From assembly GCF_000189635.1 (NCBI RefSeq), contig NW_002476379.1, positions 124,001 through 188,000 on the forward strand: a stretch of DNA of 64,000 bases. Direction: 5' to 3'. A program made the position numbers and the translations under genes. Under the pieces are notes generated by a model that had not been told where the DNA came from, ran no database searches, and worked only from the letters and a program-made list of their open reading frames with translations. The stretch is from Tetrahymena thermophila SB210 (lineage: Eukaryota; Ciliophora; Oligohymenophorea; Hymenostomatida; Tetrahymenidae). This document shows positions 61,543-64,000 of the stretch, in pieces; positions within the stretch are counted from its first letter, which is position 1, and every line of letters begins with the position of its first letter.

Positions 61543-64000
61543 TCAATTCAAAAGTTATTAGTTTTCATCATAGACGAAGTCCTCAGGTGGAGCTATATCA
61601 TCGTTTTAGTCACCAACAGCTTGTTCTGGAACCATTTCAGATTTTTATTCAGCTTCTATATAAAAAGATAATATTAATTATTTTGTAATAAAAATTAAAT
61701 TAAAATATACATTTTTTAGCAACTCCAAGGTAGCTGGCATCATCTGAATTTTATGTATCATTTAAAAATACAATACCGAATTTTCTTTCCTAGATAAAGT
61801 TTTATTTATAAATTAAAATAAAAAATGGCTAATAAAAAGTAGTTTGTTTTACTTTAATAATAGGTTGATATCTATGATTCTCTATAAACTCAACATATTT
61901 CTTTTATTTCTCAAGTACTCTACCAGGATTTGTTTAAATATAAGAATTTGGCTCTTTTTCTTCAGTTTTTTCTTCTGCCTTTTCTTTATTTTCAGCTTAA
62001 CTTGTACCAGCAACTTCTTCTTCCATTTTACTATCTTTAGCATCAACTTTTTGTTAATAAATTGTATAATTTTTAATAAATTAAATTTAGGTAGGCAATA
62101 ATTTTACTTTTGACAGCAGCTCTGGCCTTAGCCTTGTTAGTTGTTGAAAGAGTTACCTTTTCAAATTCCTTTTTATCTTTGTTGTCATCTTATTTAATTG
62201 GCTCAGGGTAATCATAAGTGCTCTTCTTTGTATTAATTTTAAAGCTGAAGTCTGTAGGAATACGTAAGGTTTAATCAATACCAATTAAAGCAGAAGGAGC
62301 AAAACTCAAATTAATGAAGTTAACATAAGGGAACCAGTACCAGAAATTGGTGAAAATAACCATACCAACGCAACTAGCTAATTTAGGGAAACCTTATCTA
62401 TTAAAAGAAAAATATTTATTTAAATTTAAATGCTCATTAAATTTTAAATGCTTACTAAGAAGCAAGTCTAACAACTTAATTTCTTCCACCAGCCTCAATA
62501 ATACCAGATGAAAGTATGGCACCCATCTTACATAAAATATCTTCGTGCTTTTTAGAATAAACGCTTTAAAGAGTCTTTTTGAATTTTTCTAATTTAGGTT
62601 CAGAGTTTTAATTGGCTTATTGTAAAATAAGAGCTGTACCAATCATAGCTCCCTATCTTACAAAGTCAGTGGTGTCAGTGAGCATTGGTTCAATCATATT
62701 TAAGGCTTCTTAGTATCCAGTGCCAGCGCATGCTATACCTAAAGCAATGGCAGTACCATATCTTACGTGAGGACTATAACTCATGGCTAAAAGATTCATA
62801 ATTTTAGGCATTTGTTCATATTAGTTAAACATAACAAAACCTAATGCGATAACAGCTGCTCTTCTGACATCATCAGCAACATCATCAACTGCATAATGAA
62901 GTAATTTTCTAATAGCTTTATTGTTGGAAGTACCAACATAAGCAAGACCAACAGTTAAGACACCACCGTATCTATTAAACAATTTTATATAAGTATATTT
63001 GCTAAAATAATTTTCAAAAATTACCTAAGAATAAAATCTTTATCAGTAAGAAGTGATTCGATAACACCGTCAGCATTTTCTTCTTATCCGAAAGAAACTA
63101 AAGCAAGAGCAAGACCAGTTGCTCTAATAATTTTTTCATGTTGTGTTTCAGAACCGAACTTCAATAATTCTGTAATTGCATTTTCATTATTTGTTCCTGC
63201 CATGATAAGACCAATAGCAAGTGCTGCAGATTCACCAGTTACTGCACTGTCGTTCATTAAAACATTCTTCAAAACTTCGAATAAGGCTTTTAATAATTTG
63301 ATTTTTTATTTTAGGCTGTATTAATACAAAAACTATAAAATTTACTTTCATCTTCAGAAGCCAAACCTGCAAGACCAAGCCCAAGACAAGCACCATGAAG
63401 AATAGGTTCTTATTTATTTTATTGAGGGTCTTTAATAATATCTGTTAAATATCTAATAGTTTCGGGATCACGTGTACCACTGTGCATAATACCTATACCA
63501 TATAATGCACCTCCATTACTGTAGTAATTAGGAGCACCTCCGGTGTTACCACCTGCTTATCCCTTGGGAAGATGACTTGCAAAAATTTATTTAGCTTATT
63601 CAGGTTTTCCAGAGTGGATCATACCTAAAGAGGCCAAAGAAGCGAATCTAGCCCACAATTAACTTTTTTAAGCCCAATCTGTTTAAATTAATAAATATAT
63701 GTAAAACTATTTTTATTAAAATTATGTCTAATTTTACCAATATTATCTTTAACGAATTAATCGTTTCCAGTTCCTGCATTCAAAATAGAATTACAGAGAA
63801 TCAAAGCAGTATGAGCAACTGATTTCTTTGAGTCAACTGCAGAATGGATTTGCTTGATGTAGAGAGGATCACTTTTATTTAAATGTTCAAGAACTTTTTA
63901 GTTAATTTCTCTTTATGTTCTACCATCTAAAATATCTATGACTGTTTTACGCTTTTCGCTGTTACTTTCCTCAATTGGTAAAGCTTGAATAACCTAATTT
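61543..64000 (-). CDS. RPN2: 26S proteasome subunit Rpn2/PSMD1 (partial, 5' end beyond window)
   Basis: Largest non-ATPase scaffold of the 19S base, which contacts Rpn13 and the core particle. The upstream part lies past the right edge; a likely acceptor (AAATTAG) sits at 63994-64000. Introns seen are 63737-63679, 63345-63287, 63024-62972, 62455-62398, 62107-62047, 61852-61790 and 61710-61656. Proteasome/cyclosome repeats are clear, e.g. [51 protein letters not shown] and [20 protein letters not shown]. The C-terminal part matches PSMD1: a Lys/Glu-rich linker, [18 protein letters not shown], and the acidic tail [11 protein letters not shown], equivalent to the Rpn13-binding tail. The stop is TGA 61543-61545 after two TAA Gln codons. 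Confidence 0.96.

Overview
The window reads as macronuclear DNA of a ciliate, most likely a Tetrahymena species. It is very AT-rich, and introns are short, AT-rich and GT-AG. Every real gene stays open only if TAA and TAG are read as glutamine and TGA is the sole stop. With the standard code almost all genes break into short fragments. I joined exons by hand, and for the genes given with exon positions the summed exon lengths are divisible by three. No tRNA, rRNA, CRISPR array, telomere or convincing chromosome-breakage site was seen.

Layout. 1-9.6 kb: a small RIIa/TPGS1-like gene (+), a PPIP5K/Vip1 inositol pyrophosphate kinase (-) and an orphan 168-residue gene (-). 9.6-15.9 kb: gene-poor, with an inverted repeat and two decayed coding regions. 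15.9-24 kb: a small secreted protein (+), a 1071-residue helical protein (+), a Q/N-rich protein (-) and ALG13 (+). 25-31.3 kb: a PP2C phosphatase (-) and ARP3 (+), divergent. 32.2-40 kb: chitin synthase (-), a NUDT5-like Nudix hydrolase (+) and an MGC-type acylated orphan (-). 41.7-53.2 kb: a small coiled-coil protein (+), a large kinesin (+) and a GH18 chitinase-like protein (+). 54-64 kb: mitochondrial succinyl-CoA:3-ketoacid CoA-transferase (-), a highly expressed secreted protein made of four Cys-pair repeats (+), and the proteasome subunit Rpn2 (-), which runs off the right edge.

These are mostly unrelated housekeeping and cytoskeletal genes, each with its own promoter, so no operon logic applies. 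Possible thematic links are chitin synthesis and degradation (32-36 kb and 52 kb) and microtubule or cilium functions (TPGS1-like, kinesin). The most unusual items are the four-repeat secreted protein, the PPIP5K whose phosphatase domain has Gln where a conserved His is expected, the inverted gene-fragment repeat at 11.6-12.35 kb, and the alternative N-terminus of the kinesin.
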